The notes under the pieces are model-generated. The model was given only the letters and a program-made list of their open reading frames with translations, had not been told where the DNA came from and searched no databases. Below, in pieces: positions 46,206 through 58,175 of a stretch of DNA of 64,000 nt (within the stretch, counting starts at the first letter, position 1; each line of letters starts with the position of its first letter). The DNA comes from Siphonodentalium dalli (Eukaryota > Mollusca > Scaphopoda > Gadilida > Siphonodentaliidae). The stretch is from positions 200,406,978-200,470,977 of the forward strand of contig CP136066.1 in the NCBI GenBank assembly GCA_032622095.1, given 5' to 3'. The translations under genes were made by a program, and so were the position numbers.

Positions 46206-46562
46206 TGGGACTAAGTGTACGTTCAGACGACCACGATATAATCGTAAGTTGAAAGATTTCCGTCGTAGGAAGTAACCGATAGTTCAACTGCGCATGTTCA
46301 CGTCAAAATCGTAGGTCATAAAATAATATCAAGCGCTGTTTGATTTTAGATACGAAATCGTGGCGTATCATTGGATACCTCCACTTGCGACGTAATTGCA
46401 GCCATATGTACGTAAAAATCGTAACTGGAAATGATCGTAGGGTAGTCAATCACATGCTTTAGAACAACCTACGATATCATAATGTACCACGACATCGCAA
46501 TCGCGTAAACAAACTATCCACGATCTCGACGGCCCGATTCCTCCACTTACGATTTATCCAAT
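46206..46562. mobile_element. family N element
   Basis: Begins GTGTACGTTCAGACGACCAC and ends in CCACTTACGATTTATCC, a partial complement. A fused fragment of both ends sits at 49006-49050. Confidence 0.55.
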
Positions 46563-46573
46563 TATGGCCGAAG

Positions 46574-46916
46574 GGGGCACTCTCACCAAAAAAAGCGCTG
46601 AATGGTACACAGGGTTTGGAAAATGTGCTGAAGGTTACACAGGGTTTGTGATCGGCACTGACACCATTTCTAAAACTGTATTTCTGATAGTCTGAAGCGC
46701 ATTAGCAGTTTGTTTCCTCTTCATTTTAATGTTCATTGGATGATTGGAACGTAAACAATCATTCTCTAACAGAAGTCATGCAGAAACAAATACTAAACGT
46801 CATTTTAAATGAGATTTCAAAACCTGTGTACCCTTCGGAACATTTTAAAACCCCGTGTACACTTCAGCACATTTTGAAAATCCTGTGTACCCTTCAGAAC
46901 GTTTGTTTGGTGAGAG
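46574..46916. repeat. inverted repeat with ACACAGGGTTT units
   Basis: CTCTCACCAAAAAAAGCGCT and two GTACACAGGGTTTGG-like units on the left face their complements (AACCTGTGTACCCTTC and others) on the right. Confidence 0.75.
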
Positions 46917-47687
46917 TAACCAATTCAGCCCAATTATGTGTATACGGACGCTGTCTAGTTCATTGGTGTCTGTCTCAAATCCGCTAGTGCAGTGACCGAC
47001 AATATGGTTATTCTTAACCATTATGGACAAACTACATTCAATTTTGAATTACGTTTATGCACTTTATCTGGAATTATATTATTTTCCGGTATATAGTTAT
47101 GGATTGTTCGATTAATACTGCTGTCAGTGTCGTTAATGGATATATTTGTTCGATCAACAAGGCTGAATATAGCAAATTTACTCACACTCACACCAAATTC
47201 AGAAAACTAAACAGCATAATAATTTTAAATACAAACCCACATGCCACGAGCATGTATATACGGATCTTCTATATGTGGCAGACACCTTTATTTGCGATAT
47301 CAACTGTTTTGACAGTTGTTCCACTGATACCAACTCGGGATATTACTTAGTTTGTTCGTGTACTCAAGTACAATATTTTTTGTTAGGATTTATTATAATA
47401 ACAATCGATTATAGTGAAGAATAATACTCTAATTAAGAACATGCCTGTATTCAATAACGCCTCCAACACTCTCAAATAAAGCAATTGATTTAGGTACCCC
47501 ATGGAACCAAAAGCCGCGATAGTACCAGACAGTTTGGTACTATAAGCCTTTAGAGCCTGTTTAGCATTATAGAACCACATGAGTTGGTACTCCACAGAGG
47601 GCCAATCGTTGGCTCCATGCTGATTGGTGAGACCGTGGGTGCGTCAATATCGAGTGCCGTGTGCAAACGATTAAATTAAAGTGAAAA

Positions 47688-47738
47688 ATGGCCGCCCGTC
47701 GACTCGCGGTCGTAGATCTGTCGGATTATTTCATTTAG
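47688..47738 (+). other. short ATG-initiated frame in family F copy 2
   Basis: ATG in a good context (GTGAAAAATGG) opens MAARRLAVVDLSDYFI, then a stop. It sits where copy 1 holds its SAM exon. No family is recognised and no clear donor is seen. Confidence 0.2.
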
Positions 47739-48071
47739 CACTATGCAAGGGAGTCTTTGTGGTTTTGTACTTAATTGGATGTTTAAACGCGGCAGCATAA
47801 TTTGGAATCTAACATGTAACATTGTTAAATTTGCCGGTATCAGGGCTGTTTTGTTCTCTGGAGTATCAAATTGCTGGATCTATGCGTAGTACCTAAATAC
47901 TTCAGAGTACCTGTCTTGATATTTTGGTTCTTCAGATAATATATAGGGCGTATCATGAAAGCATCTATTTCTTAGCACCTCATATCGTGAGCGCCATGGC
48001 TTCGGTGACATAAATGCGGGGTGGGTATTATATGCACAATGCCCGGGTAGAACTTAAATAATTATTAGGTA

Positions 48072-48205
48072 ATCCAGAGTACCAACAATTTGGTACTCTA
48101 GAGTACCAAGAAGTTGGTACTCCAGAGTACCAAACATTTTGGTACTCTAGAGTACCTAAACGTTTGGTACTCCAGAGTACCAAAAAGTTGGTACTCCCCC
48201 TGGGA
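48072..48205. repeat. palindromic tandem repeats, GGTACTCCAGAGTACC type
   Basis: Five units of about 30 bp, each containing a palindrome such as TTGGTACTCTAGAGTACC. Confidence 0.9.
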
Positions 48206-49049
48206 CAAAGCTTAGTACCTACATAGGTACTCTGAAGTACCTATATTTTTAAGAGTGAAGAGAACAACAATCTAACATTTTGACACCAAAAAAAGGGCAT
48301 TTTTCAACTCGCCCCGAATATTGTCGGAAACTCAGGGTTTGTTCTATTGTTTATAGTGTTAGTGATTGCCTTGGTATATCGCAACAGCCATTACATGCTA
48401 GCTGAGACGTATATGTTGAGTCTATTTTTCTTGTGATTATTATGTAAGTTTCCCTTCAAAGTCAGGTGAGTTTTCTTTCGAACCACATATATGTTGTTGT
48501 CATGTTGATCCATCACGTTAAGGACTATATATACTAATTTTAGAGTAGGTAGTAGTAGCATGCCTCCTTGACAACACAGGATTATTTACTGCAAAGGTCA
48601 CTTTTTACAGAAATATAAACAGTAAAATACTTAGTTCAAAATAATATAAAATCTACTGGCAGTATTGACAACAAATTCCTCTGTAGAAAACCAAACTGGG
48701 TTAATATAAAATATTTTCACATGAGAACTTGTGTAAACATTATTTAAATTTATCTTATTTGGCCAAAACTTGAGGCACATAATTAATTGTGATAGGTATA
48801 TACAATTTCTTTACACTTTGATAATCCAATAGTTCTCCGGAATTGAGTACATACATTCATTAACATTGAGAAACATATAAATGCTGATGATCGATATGTT
48901 ATATTATTTGTATTCATATGAAAGTGTTATGTTTCCGTTTATACATGCATAGCCGCACCAGAAGCCGATGGCCGGTATATCTTATTTTGAAATAAAAGGA
49001 TCCTTAGTGTACGTTCAGACGACCACGATTCAATCGTAAGTGGCGGAAT

Positions 49050-51063
49050 CGGGCCCGTCGGCCAATTTCCGTTCATTTTCGGACTTTGCCTAATTTCGTG
49101 CCACATTTCCCCCAATTTTCCTGACCGAGCAGAGCGGGAATTTCTATTTGACCCACTTTATGGGACTCGACCCAAAAACTTTTCAGCCCAAAAAGTTCGG
49201 TCCAGGTGGCCATTTTTTAATATGTGACAGTTTGCCACATTTTCCGAAATTTTCCCGACCGAGCAGAGCGAAAACTGGGATTCGACCCACTTTTTCGGAT
49301 TCGACCCAAATTTTGTTCGGCCCAAAATATTTGGCCGAGGTGGCCATTTATGGCACCGCACTTGTTTCGGCCAATTTCCGTTCATTTTCGGACTTTGCCT
49401 AATTTCGTGCATTTTGGAAAAAAAAATTCGAATTTTATTTTTCACAGGAAGTTTTGTCTCGCCCTACTTAAGACGTTGCCATGGTCATTTGCCACATTTC
49501 CACATATTTTCCTGACCGAGCAGAGCGGGAATTTCTATTTGACCCACTTTATGGGACTCGACCCAAAAACTTTTCACCCCAAAAAGTTCGACCCAGGTGG
49601 CCATTTTTTAATATGTGACAGTTTGCCACATTTTCCGAAATTTTCCCGACCGAGCAGAGCGAAAACTGGGATTCGACCCACTTTTTCGGACTCGACCCAA
49701 TTTTGTTTCGGCCCAAATATTTTGGCCGAGGTGGCCATTTATGGCCCCTTACTTGTTTCGGCCAATTTCCGTTCATTTTCGGACTTTGCCTAATTTCGTG
49801 CATTTTGGAACTTTTTTTCGAAAAAAAAAAATTCACAGGAAGTTTTGTCTCGCCCTACTTAAGACGTTGCCATGGTCATTTGCCAAATTTTCCTGACCAA
49901 GCAGAGCGGGAATTTCTATTTGACCCACTTTATGGGACTCGACCCAAAAACTTTTCAGCCCAAAAAGTTCGGTCCAGGTGGCCATTTTTTAATATGTGAC
50001 AGTTTGCCACATTTTCAGAAATTTTCCCGACCGAGCAGAGCGAAAACTGGGATTCGACCCACTTTTTCGGACTCGACCCAATTTTTTTCGGCCCAAATAT
50101 TTTGGCCGAGGTGGCCATTTATGGCCCCGCACTTGTTTCGGCCAATTTCCGTTCATTTTCGGACTTTGCCTAATTTCGTGCATTTTGGAACTTTTTTTCG
50201 AAATATTTTTTTCACAGGAAGTTTTGTCTCGCCCTACTTAAGATGTTGCCATGGTCATTTGCCACATTTCCCCAAATTTTCCTGACCGAGCAGAGCGGGA
50301 ATTTCTATTTGACCCACTTTATGGGACTCGACCCAAAAACTTTTCAGCCCAAAAAGTTCGGCCCAGGTGGCCATTTTTTAATATGTGACAGTTTGCCACA
50401 TTTTCAGAAATTTTCCCGACCGAGCAGAGCGAAAACTGGGATTCGACCCACTTTTTCGGACTCGACCCAATTTTGTTTCGGCCCAAATATTTTGGCTGAG
50501 GTGGCCATTTATGGCCCCGCACTTGTTTCGGCCAATTTCCGTTCATTTTCGGACTTTGCCTAATTTCGTGCATTTTGGAACTTTTTTTCGAAAAAAAAAA
50601 TTCACAGGAAGTTTTGTCTCGCCCTACTTAAGACGTTGTCATGGTCATTTGCCACATTTCCCCAAATTTTCCTGACCGAGCAGAGCGGGAATTTCTATTT
50701 GACCCACTTTATGGGACTCGACCCAAAAACATTTCAGCCCAAAAAGTTCGGCCCAGGTGGCCATTTTTTAATATGTGACAGTTTGCCACATTTTCCGAAA
50801 TTTTCCCGACCGAGCAGAGCGAAAACTGGGATTCGACCCACTTTTTCGGACTCGACCCAAATTTTGTTTCGGCCCAAAATATTTGGCCGAGGTGGCCATT
50901 TATGGCACCGCACTTGTTTCGGCCAATTTCCGTTCATTTTCGGACTTTGCCTAATTTCGTGCATTTTGGAACTTGTTTTCGAAATTATTTTTTTTACAGG
51001 AAGTTTTGTCTCGCCCTACTTAAGACGTTGCCATGGTCATTTGCCACATTTCCCCAATTTTTT
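49050..51063. repeat. 390-bp higher-order satellite, five units
   Basis: GAGCGGGAATTTCTATTTGA recurs at 49132, 49523, 49904, 50293 and 50683 (381-391 bp apart). Each unit contains three related sub-repeats of about 130 bp sharing CCGAGCAGAGCG, GGTGGCCAT and GCCACATTT blocks. Long frames on both strands are by-products of the array. Confidence 0.93.
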
Positions 51064-51112
51064 TGAATAAGGAATAAGGAATAAGTAACTAAATTCACGC
51101 TGCTATATGGTC

Positions 51113-53464
51113 TAAAGATATTTTCCGCGACAAAAAGTGACATTGCTTCATAGAACACATACCTTTAGTTCCTTATAACTCCGAGAAAATATGCACATAA
51201 TGACTAATTTTTAGTATAATCGGGCGTGATAAATTATAATCTTTATTCACACATGCACACTCATGGCATGTCACATCTACATGTGAACAATAGACCATTG
51301 ATGTGTCCATTCATTCATTCAATCGTTCTTGAATCAACGCTATAGCGATTAGCTTTTTCTTCAAATGCACCCATGCACGCACATGAATGTAATGTAAATA
51401 TAAACCTAGTTCGTTTTAACAAACGTCGAATTCCCATTGATCACGCTGTATATTGGGTATGTGCATTATATTCGTCAGTGTTAAAACATGCAGTGTTCTT
51501 ATTTAACAATACATAATTTCCAGCAACTGCACGTGGGCAACCTGGGAGGGGGTGCTGTACTTCGAATCTATACCGCGCCATTATCTTTGGCATAGGTCCC
51601 ATCAAGCATGTTTTATTTTCTACAGAAATGTTAGGTGTAATTAAATATATGTCGTTTAGCTTCTTCGTAAATTGTGTCACTGTGTATTGCCCCTTTTGTT
51701 TGCCCACACAAACACTTTATGTTACCCATTTAAAAAAAATGAAATTGACAATTTTCAACACAAAAACAGACCATGACAGAGCTAATGTCAGTACATAAGC
51801 CTCTTCCACCCAATCGAGCTATGTCAGAGCTGAGCAATATTTGAAATAGAAAAAAGTTATCGTAGCAATTTAAAAATATGTCTTACAGACGCAAGAATTC
51901 AAGGAACAGAACAATCGGGCTATTTTCCTATAACCACATAGCCCTTAAAAGAAGAAAATATGACATCGAAAAAAAACACCAACCGCAATTTTTTCGTACA
52001 CTTTTCATCTATTTATTGACCATTCAGCGTCCAGAATTGTATTATGCTGATCCTATATTGGGGGTTCCAGGGAAATCAGTCTACTAATTTGTATTTGGTG
52101 AATTATAATCTGTACGTTTTCTATACCAGAAAATAGTTACGAACTTGCCAAGCCACCACCAAGTCCGCCCGCTTTATACACCTACTACTACATTAATTAC
52201 ATAAACTAAGACACCGTCGACCCCATCCTGCCACAAAAGTCAAAATACCACACCCACATACACCATATGATCAAACTGTGACATTGTGAACTTCATAATT
52301 ACATGTGATGGCCCCCGTCCCCAAACAACTACCAAACTCGGAAGCTAGCGTCACGAGTCGGCATGCATACTTACCATGCATCCTTACTATTAAATCGCGA
52401 GTTCTCTCCATCTAGAACATCACCGATATCAAGTACACATAAACATTGACAAAATCCTGCGAACTTTAAGTGTTCTTGCTTTTAGAACCGGCTGTTTACT
52501 GTTCACAACGAGCATCAGGTCACGCTAACACATGACCCATTTCCAGACGCGAACAGTTGGTCAACAATTAAGGGGGTTATCCACATCCAAATCTACATAA
52601 CTTAGCTATGTCATTGCCTGGCAAATGTTAATTACAACACCCCACCCACCCCAAGTGTAACGGATTGCTCATTCTTTTAAAATAATATCCATCCCGAGTA
52701 CCCTATTTGAACATATATATACCCTCGCTTAAAAACCCCAATTCTCCCATTGAAACTTGTATGCTTATTTTGTGCACTTATGAATACGTCACCAAGCCTA
52801 TAGTATGCACCTGAGACTGATCCATGTCTTATATTGATGAGAATCCTGACACACCTCAAAGGGCAACAACTGCCAGAAAGTCCAAACTTTTGATCAGTGA
52901 AACAACCCATGTGAGTTGAAATAACAATGCATAAAGTGGCCGTTGGAATTTCTACAATCGCTTGAACCACGGCCGCCATAGATTATCGAAAACAAACGTG
53001 TGCCTCGGGCTAAACGAAGTGGCCTCGGGCTAAAACACTTTAACTTGAGACATGTCATGGCATCAGCCCTCACTTTATATTTCTTTTGTTACTGATCTCA
53101 CGTAACGTCCATTCAAATCCAGGACCAAAAGACGTACTAACAATATCTACAATATCTATTTTATTGTCCACTACAATTTTCGGAGTTTATACGACACAAG
53201 CTTGAATCGTGCACATTATTGAAGAATACGAATGCGTCCTTCACTGAGATACACCTTCTCAAACCACCAAATTCTAATCCCATGCATACTTGTCATTGCC
53301 CATCCGGCGCGACTAAACAGAGGACAAGCGTTGGGTCAAGCAAGGTTTCTCATCGGTCACTTTCTGAGCTTCAGTTTGATGACGGTGTGTTACGGTTCGA
53401 AGTAAATGACCGATACAAACTCATAGTTTGTGTGAAGATCGGAACGCGAATGCACAACTAACAA
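51113..53464. other. no supported feature
   Basis: Two frames of 88 and 100 codons on the minus strand (51441-51707 and 52677-52979) have no recognisable domain and are within chance expectation. A 17-bp duplication (CTCGGGCTAAA) lies near 53005-53035. Confidence 0.35.
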
Positions 53465-54045
53465 CTTGGAGTCGCTGCTGTCTTTACTATACCTAGCATT
53501 ATCGCTAAACCCCTCTATTGCCGTAGTCGGAGACTTGAATTGTGACCTCCTTAAGCCGACCGGTCAACCACAGGATATCATGGACGAGCTGACACTAAAT
53601 AATGTCATCGACGGGACGCCTCGCGTGGTCTGAACAACTCGCACGATGATTGGACCGACGATTATTATCTCCGATACCGTATCGGCCTTAATCCGTCAAC
53701 GCTTGAGCCCGGTGTAGTCTGATCGTTGACATAAAAATGCAGGCTCAACCCAGGACAATTTTTTAGTAAAGCGTGTTTGGTATCAAAACATGTGCAAATG
53801 GGTGTTTTGCCCGAGTCGTAAATTAGAGTGCCCTGTAGATGCGGAAGAACATACTCATTTCTTGCAACAAATTGGTGACATTCATTTCTGACTTTCCTTC
53901 TGGTGGTGATACCATGACATATTTCATTATTTAGTTTTCTTTAAAATCTGTACATTAATTATTATACAATGTAATTATCAGTATAAGTGACTTATAAGAT
54001 GTTAACTATACATATATGTCACTATAATAAATACATATCATTCAT
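53465..54045 (+). pseudogene. LINE remnant: endonuclease fragment fused to 3' end
   Basis: 53490-53640 reads SIAVVGDLNCDLLKPTGQPQ, then MDELTLNNVIDGTPRVV and a stop. This is the GDxN motif region of an APE-type LINE endonuclease. A C-terminal Cys/His piece (LECPVDAEEHTHFLQQ) and a 3' UTR ending TGTCACTATAATAAA and ATTCATTCA follow directly. The RT domain between them has been lost, so it is an internally deleted copy. Its 3' end matches the 1.1-kb remnant. Confidence 0.85.
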
Positions 54046-54560
54046 TCACCCAATGGATCATGTTTACTGCTGTGTTAATGTATATCCACTTGAAGATTTC
54101 AAAACCTGTCAAGTCCTTTTAATTATTTTGGATCAGTGCAGACCGACTCACATATGTTATGCGTCAGAAGGTGTGCGCATGCGTGAATCAGTATTTAATC
54201 CATCTGCCCCCACGATGCGTGATTTCTGAGGTGATATTGAAGTCACGGTATGATTATATGCATTCATACTCGCTGTCGTGGAACGGTAGCTTCAAAAAGC
54301 GGGGAGTCGCCCATGAATTTCGGTCTATGAATGTTAAGAATAAAATTTCAAAGGGCTATCCACCTAAATGTGTGATATGCAAAATTAAGTTCGTAAGTAT
54401 AGTTCTATAAATAATTATATGTATGTTTAAAAGGCTGCGAGCAATGACCCTTTGTGTTGTAAAATGAATTTTCGAACCGAACAAATTTTACAGTTACAAA
54501 CAGATCTGATTCGTCATCGAAAGTTTAAACAACGTTTAAACCTGGTTTTGCAGTAATATA
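54046..54560. other. no recognised feature
   Basis: Spacer between the LINE remnant and a family C element. Confidence 0.35.
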
Positions 54561-54566
54561 TACCAT

Positions 54567-54972
54567 GTTTTTAAAGTTACACAATCCGAGTAGATGGTCC
54601 AAATAGCATCAGATTCCAACAACAATATTTATTGAAGTGTCGCTTCAGTTATCAGAATCGATTAATTGCCAAAACAATAATGCTAACCACTGTCAACTAT
54701 AGTGTACAATTGTCCAAAAAGTGTTATATATCAACATTTTGTCAATGCAATTTATTATCGAGAGTATGTCGGTCGGCATTTGTCGAATATTTGTTTGCCA
54801 GGCAGCCAGATATTCGAAATGGTGAGAAATAACAGATTTAAAAACTCGGAATCTGATAACTCTGCGTTTTATGATGCTGGGTGGGTACCTCAACTAAAAT
54901 CTAATATTTTGTTTTACCACCGAAGCCTAAGAAATAGTAACTTAGGGCGTTAAATCTCATTATGTATCTTTT
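54567..54972. mobile_element. family C element, copy 4 (reverse, diverged)
   Basis: Left TTTAAAGTTACACAATCCGA, then ATTCCAACAACAA and the ATCAGAATCGATTAATT block. The right end is degenerate. Confidence 0.75.
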
Positions 54973-55289
54973 CCAGATAAAAAAAGCTGAATAACTATAG
55001 AACGGAAATCCCGAGAAAAAAAAACCATCGAACGTTCAATTGAATTAGAATGCCCTGCCGTACTGTATTATTGTAGAGTCTGACTGCAGGCCCATGGGGG
55101 GGGATAACACATATACCAATACTACACTAGTGATAAGGTTCACATGTAAGTCTGATTTTTGGCAATTAATTTGGGCATTATTGTATCTTTTACCATTTAA
55201 CTCGACAAAATAAATGGAATCTAACTCGAAATTTCATATTGAAAACTTGCAAATTTTACTTGACTTTTCAGGACTTTTGGGGGTAAAAC

Positions 55290-55542
55290 CTAGCCTTGAA
55301 ATAGGGTGTCTGTCATTTGCAGAATGAGGTCCACAGAGGGTGAATTTAGTGATGCTACCCCGCATAGCGGGCTAGCATCACACAATTCACCCTCTGAGAA
55401 CCTCGTTCTGCTTACTCTTCAGCAGAATGAGGTCCCCAGAGGGTGAATTTGGTGATGCTAACCCGCTATGTGGGGTAGCATCACTAAATTCACCCTGTGG
55501 GGACCTCATTCTGCAAATGACAGACACCCTATTTCAAGGGTT
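55290..55542. mobile_element. family G foldback MITE, copy 3, with 9-bp TSD
   Basis: 253 bp, flanked by a perfect GGGTAAAAC (55281-55289 and 55543-55551). Two stacked palindromes share GGTGATGCTA / TAGCATCAC arms. Confidence 0.93.
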
Positions 55543-55551
55543 GGGTAAAAC

Positions 55552-56205
55552 GGGTCGTCCTGTCTGGGTGTCCGCCTAATATCCTCAATAATTATAAAAA
55601 AATGTCAACTCAGCCGAATATCTCCCAGTGTATCTTATAGACCACAAAATGTCCTTATTTTTATATATAACTTGAGAGAGTCATTTGAAGCGAAGTCCAC
55701 ATATTCATTATGAAATCGAGCAGCCAGAACTAGTTGGGATGGAAGCCCGCTGTCAGCAGTTGTCGTTTTCGGTGCCACCATTCTACGTGGATCGTGGACC
55801 TTGGCCCAACGTTATCAAAATGGTACCACTTAATTCTTCCGTGGTCGCCCTCTACCCAAAAGGTTGTCATATATAATCTGTGAACTACGTTACAGTAGTG
55901 TCGACTAGTGTCCAGATGTTTAGAACTCGAGCCGCCATCATTACGAACATTTAATTTATATATCGGCTGTCAGTCTTTGTGAATGGTGTTGTACCTGGTT
56001 GTATGGGGTTTCACTGGTATAGCCTAACTATATTTTATTAGGCATGTGAATCTTTCACCGCAAGCTGAACGGGGATATACAAGGTTTTATCTAGTTGGCC
56101 ATAAAACTGTCAGAAGCATCCGGCGACAAGGAACTAAAATAACTTGGATAACTTTGTGTTCGTGACTCGGCACAATGTTACCAGGAGTTAAAGATGCGCA
56201 TTCCG
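55552..56205. other. unassigned; moderately GC-rich frames at 55685-55876
   Basis: The stretch 55690-55870 is less AT-rich than its flanks and has plausible-looking frames on both strands (plus: MEARCQQLSFSVPPFYVDRG; minus: WVEGDHGRIKWYHFDNVG). I recognise neither, and they cannot both be coding. It may be a decayed gene or transposon fragment. Confidence 0.2.
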
Positions 56206-56208
56206 ATT

Positions 56209-56465
56209 TATCCATTACCCTGCAGGGAGCCCCACACATATATAGAAGCAAATAGAAGAGTGTCGTCTGCTCATGTTTGTCTGGGGCTCTGTATGGGTGA
56301 AATTATAAAATTGTTAAGGATTATAAGAAAAAATTATTAAAATTGTAAAAAATTGTAAAAAATAATAACAAATGATAACAAATTGTTAGGCCAATGCATT
56401 CTCTTATATATGCGAGGCGACCTATGGTCGACTCGCATATATAAGAGAATGCATTGGCACAGGGT
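56209..56465. mobile_element. truncated hairpin element
   Basis: Starts in the middle at CCATTACCCTGCAGGGAGCC and ends with one family A hairpin (56389-56464). The left hairpin is missing. It lies between two family C ends. Confidence 0.7.
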
Positions 56466-56813
56466 ATTAAAGGTACTCAATCCGATCAGACCCTCCTAAA
56501 TTACTATTTCTTTGGCTTCAGGGGTAAAACATATTTTATTCGAGTCGAGGAACCCACCGATCAAAGCTCAGAGTTATTAGATGTTTGAAATCTGTTAATT
56601 TTCACCACCTGGAATATTTGGCGGCCTGGCAAATATTAGACGAATACCAAACGCCATACGCTCGATACCAAAATGTTGATATATAACACTTAGTGGTCAG
56701 CATTATTTGCTGTCAATTAATCGATTCTGATAACTGAAACGGCATTTCAAGATATTGTGTTGTTGTTGGATCTGATTATATTGGGACCATCGAATCGTGT
56801 TGTGTACCTTTAA
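56466..56813. mobile_element. family C TTAA element, copy 5
   Basis: Left TTAAAGGTACTCAATCCGAT; right TTGTGTACCTTTAA. Shorter interior than the 15.7-kb copy. Confidence 0.85.
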
Positions 56814-57384
56814 TGTTCTGAAAAATCCAAATCGATGCGCGTTACGGTTCTTTCCTTTCTAAACTTGCAATTCGTTTAATTTCGCAGATTCGCACGTTAT
56901 TGCGGCATCTTCGATATTCAGATAACAAGCCACATATGTTAGCTATCAGGAAGCAGGTACATATCTGACAATTGAGTCTTAAAGATGTTCAAATCCCTAA
57001 ATCACATTATGTAAAAAAAATATTATATAGTGTATAAATTGACCTTTGAAAGAGGAAGCTCCAAAATAATGTATTATCAACTAATCCGCGGCCAAATAAA
57101 CTGTGAACACTATCTTTATGTTATTAGTAAATTAATCTCGATGTTGGAGGGGTGATAACTCGATCTCCTGGTGTTGAATAATAATTTAAAAAATCTATAT
57201 TCAACATGGTGGTGGCGGTTTTTTATCAACACCTCACTATTTACGATCATGAATCACGGCAACACCCCATGAATCATCGGAAACCACCGCGAACAGTCTA
57301 TATTTGCACAAAATGTCAATAGAAGTTTGAACAAGACAAGTCAAGACAATTATCGATATTTAGTTAATACTGTTATAAAGTAAA

Positions 57385-57645
57385 TACCAATGGCTTAATG
57401 GTGTAAAAATTATTTGAATCGAGTCGAGGAACCCGCCCATCAAAGTTCAGAGTGATCAGATATCGATTTTTCAAATTTTTTATTTCTCGAGATATGTAAT
57501 TGTTTCCGCCTGAAAAAATTCGTAAAGGCGACGGTCACGGACCAAATTGCTGATGAAGATGGATAACTCGCTGCATTTCAAAAAATGTTGGTGTTGGAAT
57601 CTGATGATGTGGGGACCATTGAATCGGATTGAGTATCTTTAAATT
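57385..57645. mobile_element. family C fragment, copy 6
   Basis: Contains AATCGAGTCGAGGAACCCGC and the right end ATCGGATTGAGTATCTTTAA. The left TTAA end is lost. Confidence 0.7.
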
Positions 57646-57654
57646 ATTATATGT

Positions 57655-58175
57655 GATTGTCGATGTTTTTGACGATTCTCAGTGGTTTGTTGTGATTCTC
57701 TGTGTTTTGTGACGATTCTCCGTGGTTTGTGGTGATTCTCGCTGGTTCGTGGTGATTCTCGGTGTTTTGTGTCAATTTTCAATGGTTCCTGGTGATTCTC
57801 GGTGTTTTGTGTCAATTCTCAATGGTTCGTGGTGATTCTCGGTGGTTCGTGGTAATTTTCGGTGTTTTGTGACGATTCTCGGTGGTTCGCAGTGATTCTC
57901 GGTGTTGTTTGGCGATTCTCTGTGGTTCACTGTGATTCTCGGTGGTTCTCGCTGATTCTCGGCGTTTCGGGTGATTCTCGGTGATTTTCGGTGGTGATTC
58001 TCGGTGATTCTCGGTGATTCTCAGTGGTTCGCGGTGATTCTAAGTGGTTCGCGGTGCATGATTCTCAGTGGTTCGCGGTGATTTTCAGTGGTTCGCGGTG
58101 ATTATCAGTGGTTCGTGGTGATTCTCAGTGGTTCATTGTGATTCTCTGTGGTTCATGTTGATTCTTGGTGAGCCC
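57655..58175. repeat. 20-bp minisatellite
   Basis: About 25 variable units of the form GTGGTTCGTGGTGATTCTCG. Strand-asymmetric (G and T rich on the plus strand). Confidence 0.93.

Larger units (their letters stand above)
47467..48257. mobile_element. family F element, copy 2
   Basis: 791 bp. Ends CACTCTCAAATAAAG and TATTTTTAAGAGTG. As in copy 1, a unique GC-richer stretch with an ATG is followed by a tandem palindromic array near the right end. It lies inside the giant foldback core. A TA duplication is not clear here (AA on both sides). Confidence 0.65.
44936..51105. mobile_element. giant foldback element with satellite arms (family M)
   Basis: 6,170 bp. Left end TAGCAGCGTGAATTTAGTTA; right end is its complement TAACTAAATTCACGCTGCTA. 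Direct repeats TATGGTC flank it (44929-44935 and 51106-51112); the match is 9 bp if TA is counted. The arms are arrays of a 390-bp repeat in opposite orientation: about 1.4 units on the left (44975-45490) and five on the right (49050-51063). The core (45500-49040) holds other transposons and unassigned frames but no transposase I can recognise. The architecture resembles Drosophila FB and Galileo elements (Galileo makes 7-bp duplications), but a 9-bp Mutator-like duplication is also possible. Confidence 0.8.

Noticed and set aside
49148-51070. Many frames of 80-190 codons on both strands
   Set aside because: By-products of the 390-bp satellite: the same peptides recur in each unit and on the opposite strand.
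52374-52430. Minus-strand ATG followed by a GTAAGT donor (MERTRDLIVRMH)
   Set aside because: Only 12 codons, no signal peptide, no linked exon.
52677-52979. 100-codon minus-strand frame (starts MAAVVQAIVEIPTA)
   Set aside because: I considered an extracellular exon of the sushi gene, but it lacks sushi cysteines and clear acceptor and donor. Frames of this length are expected by chance.
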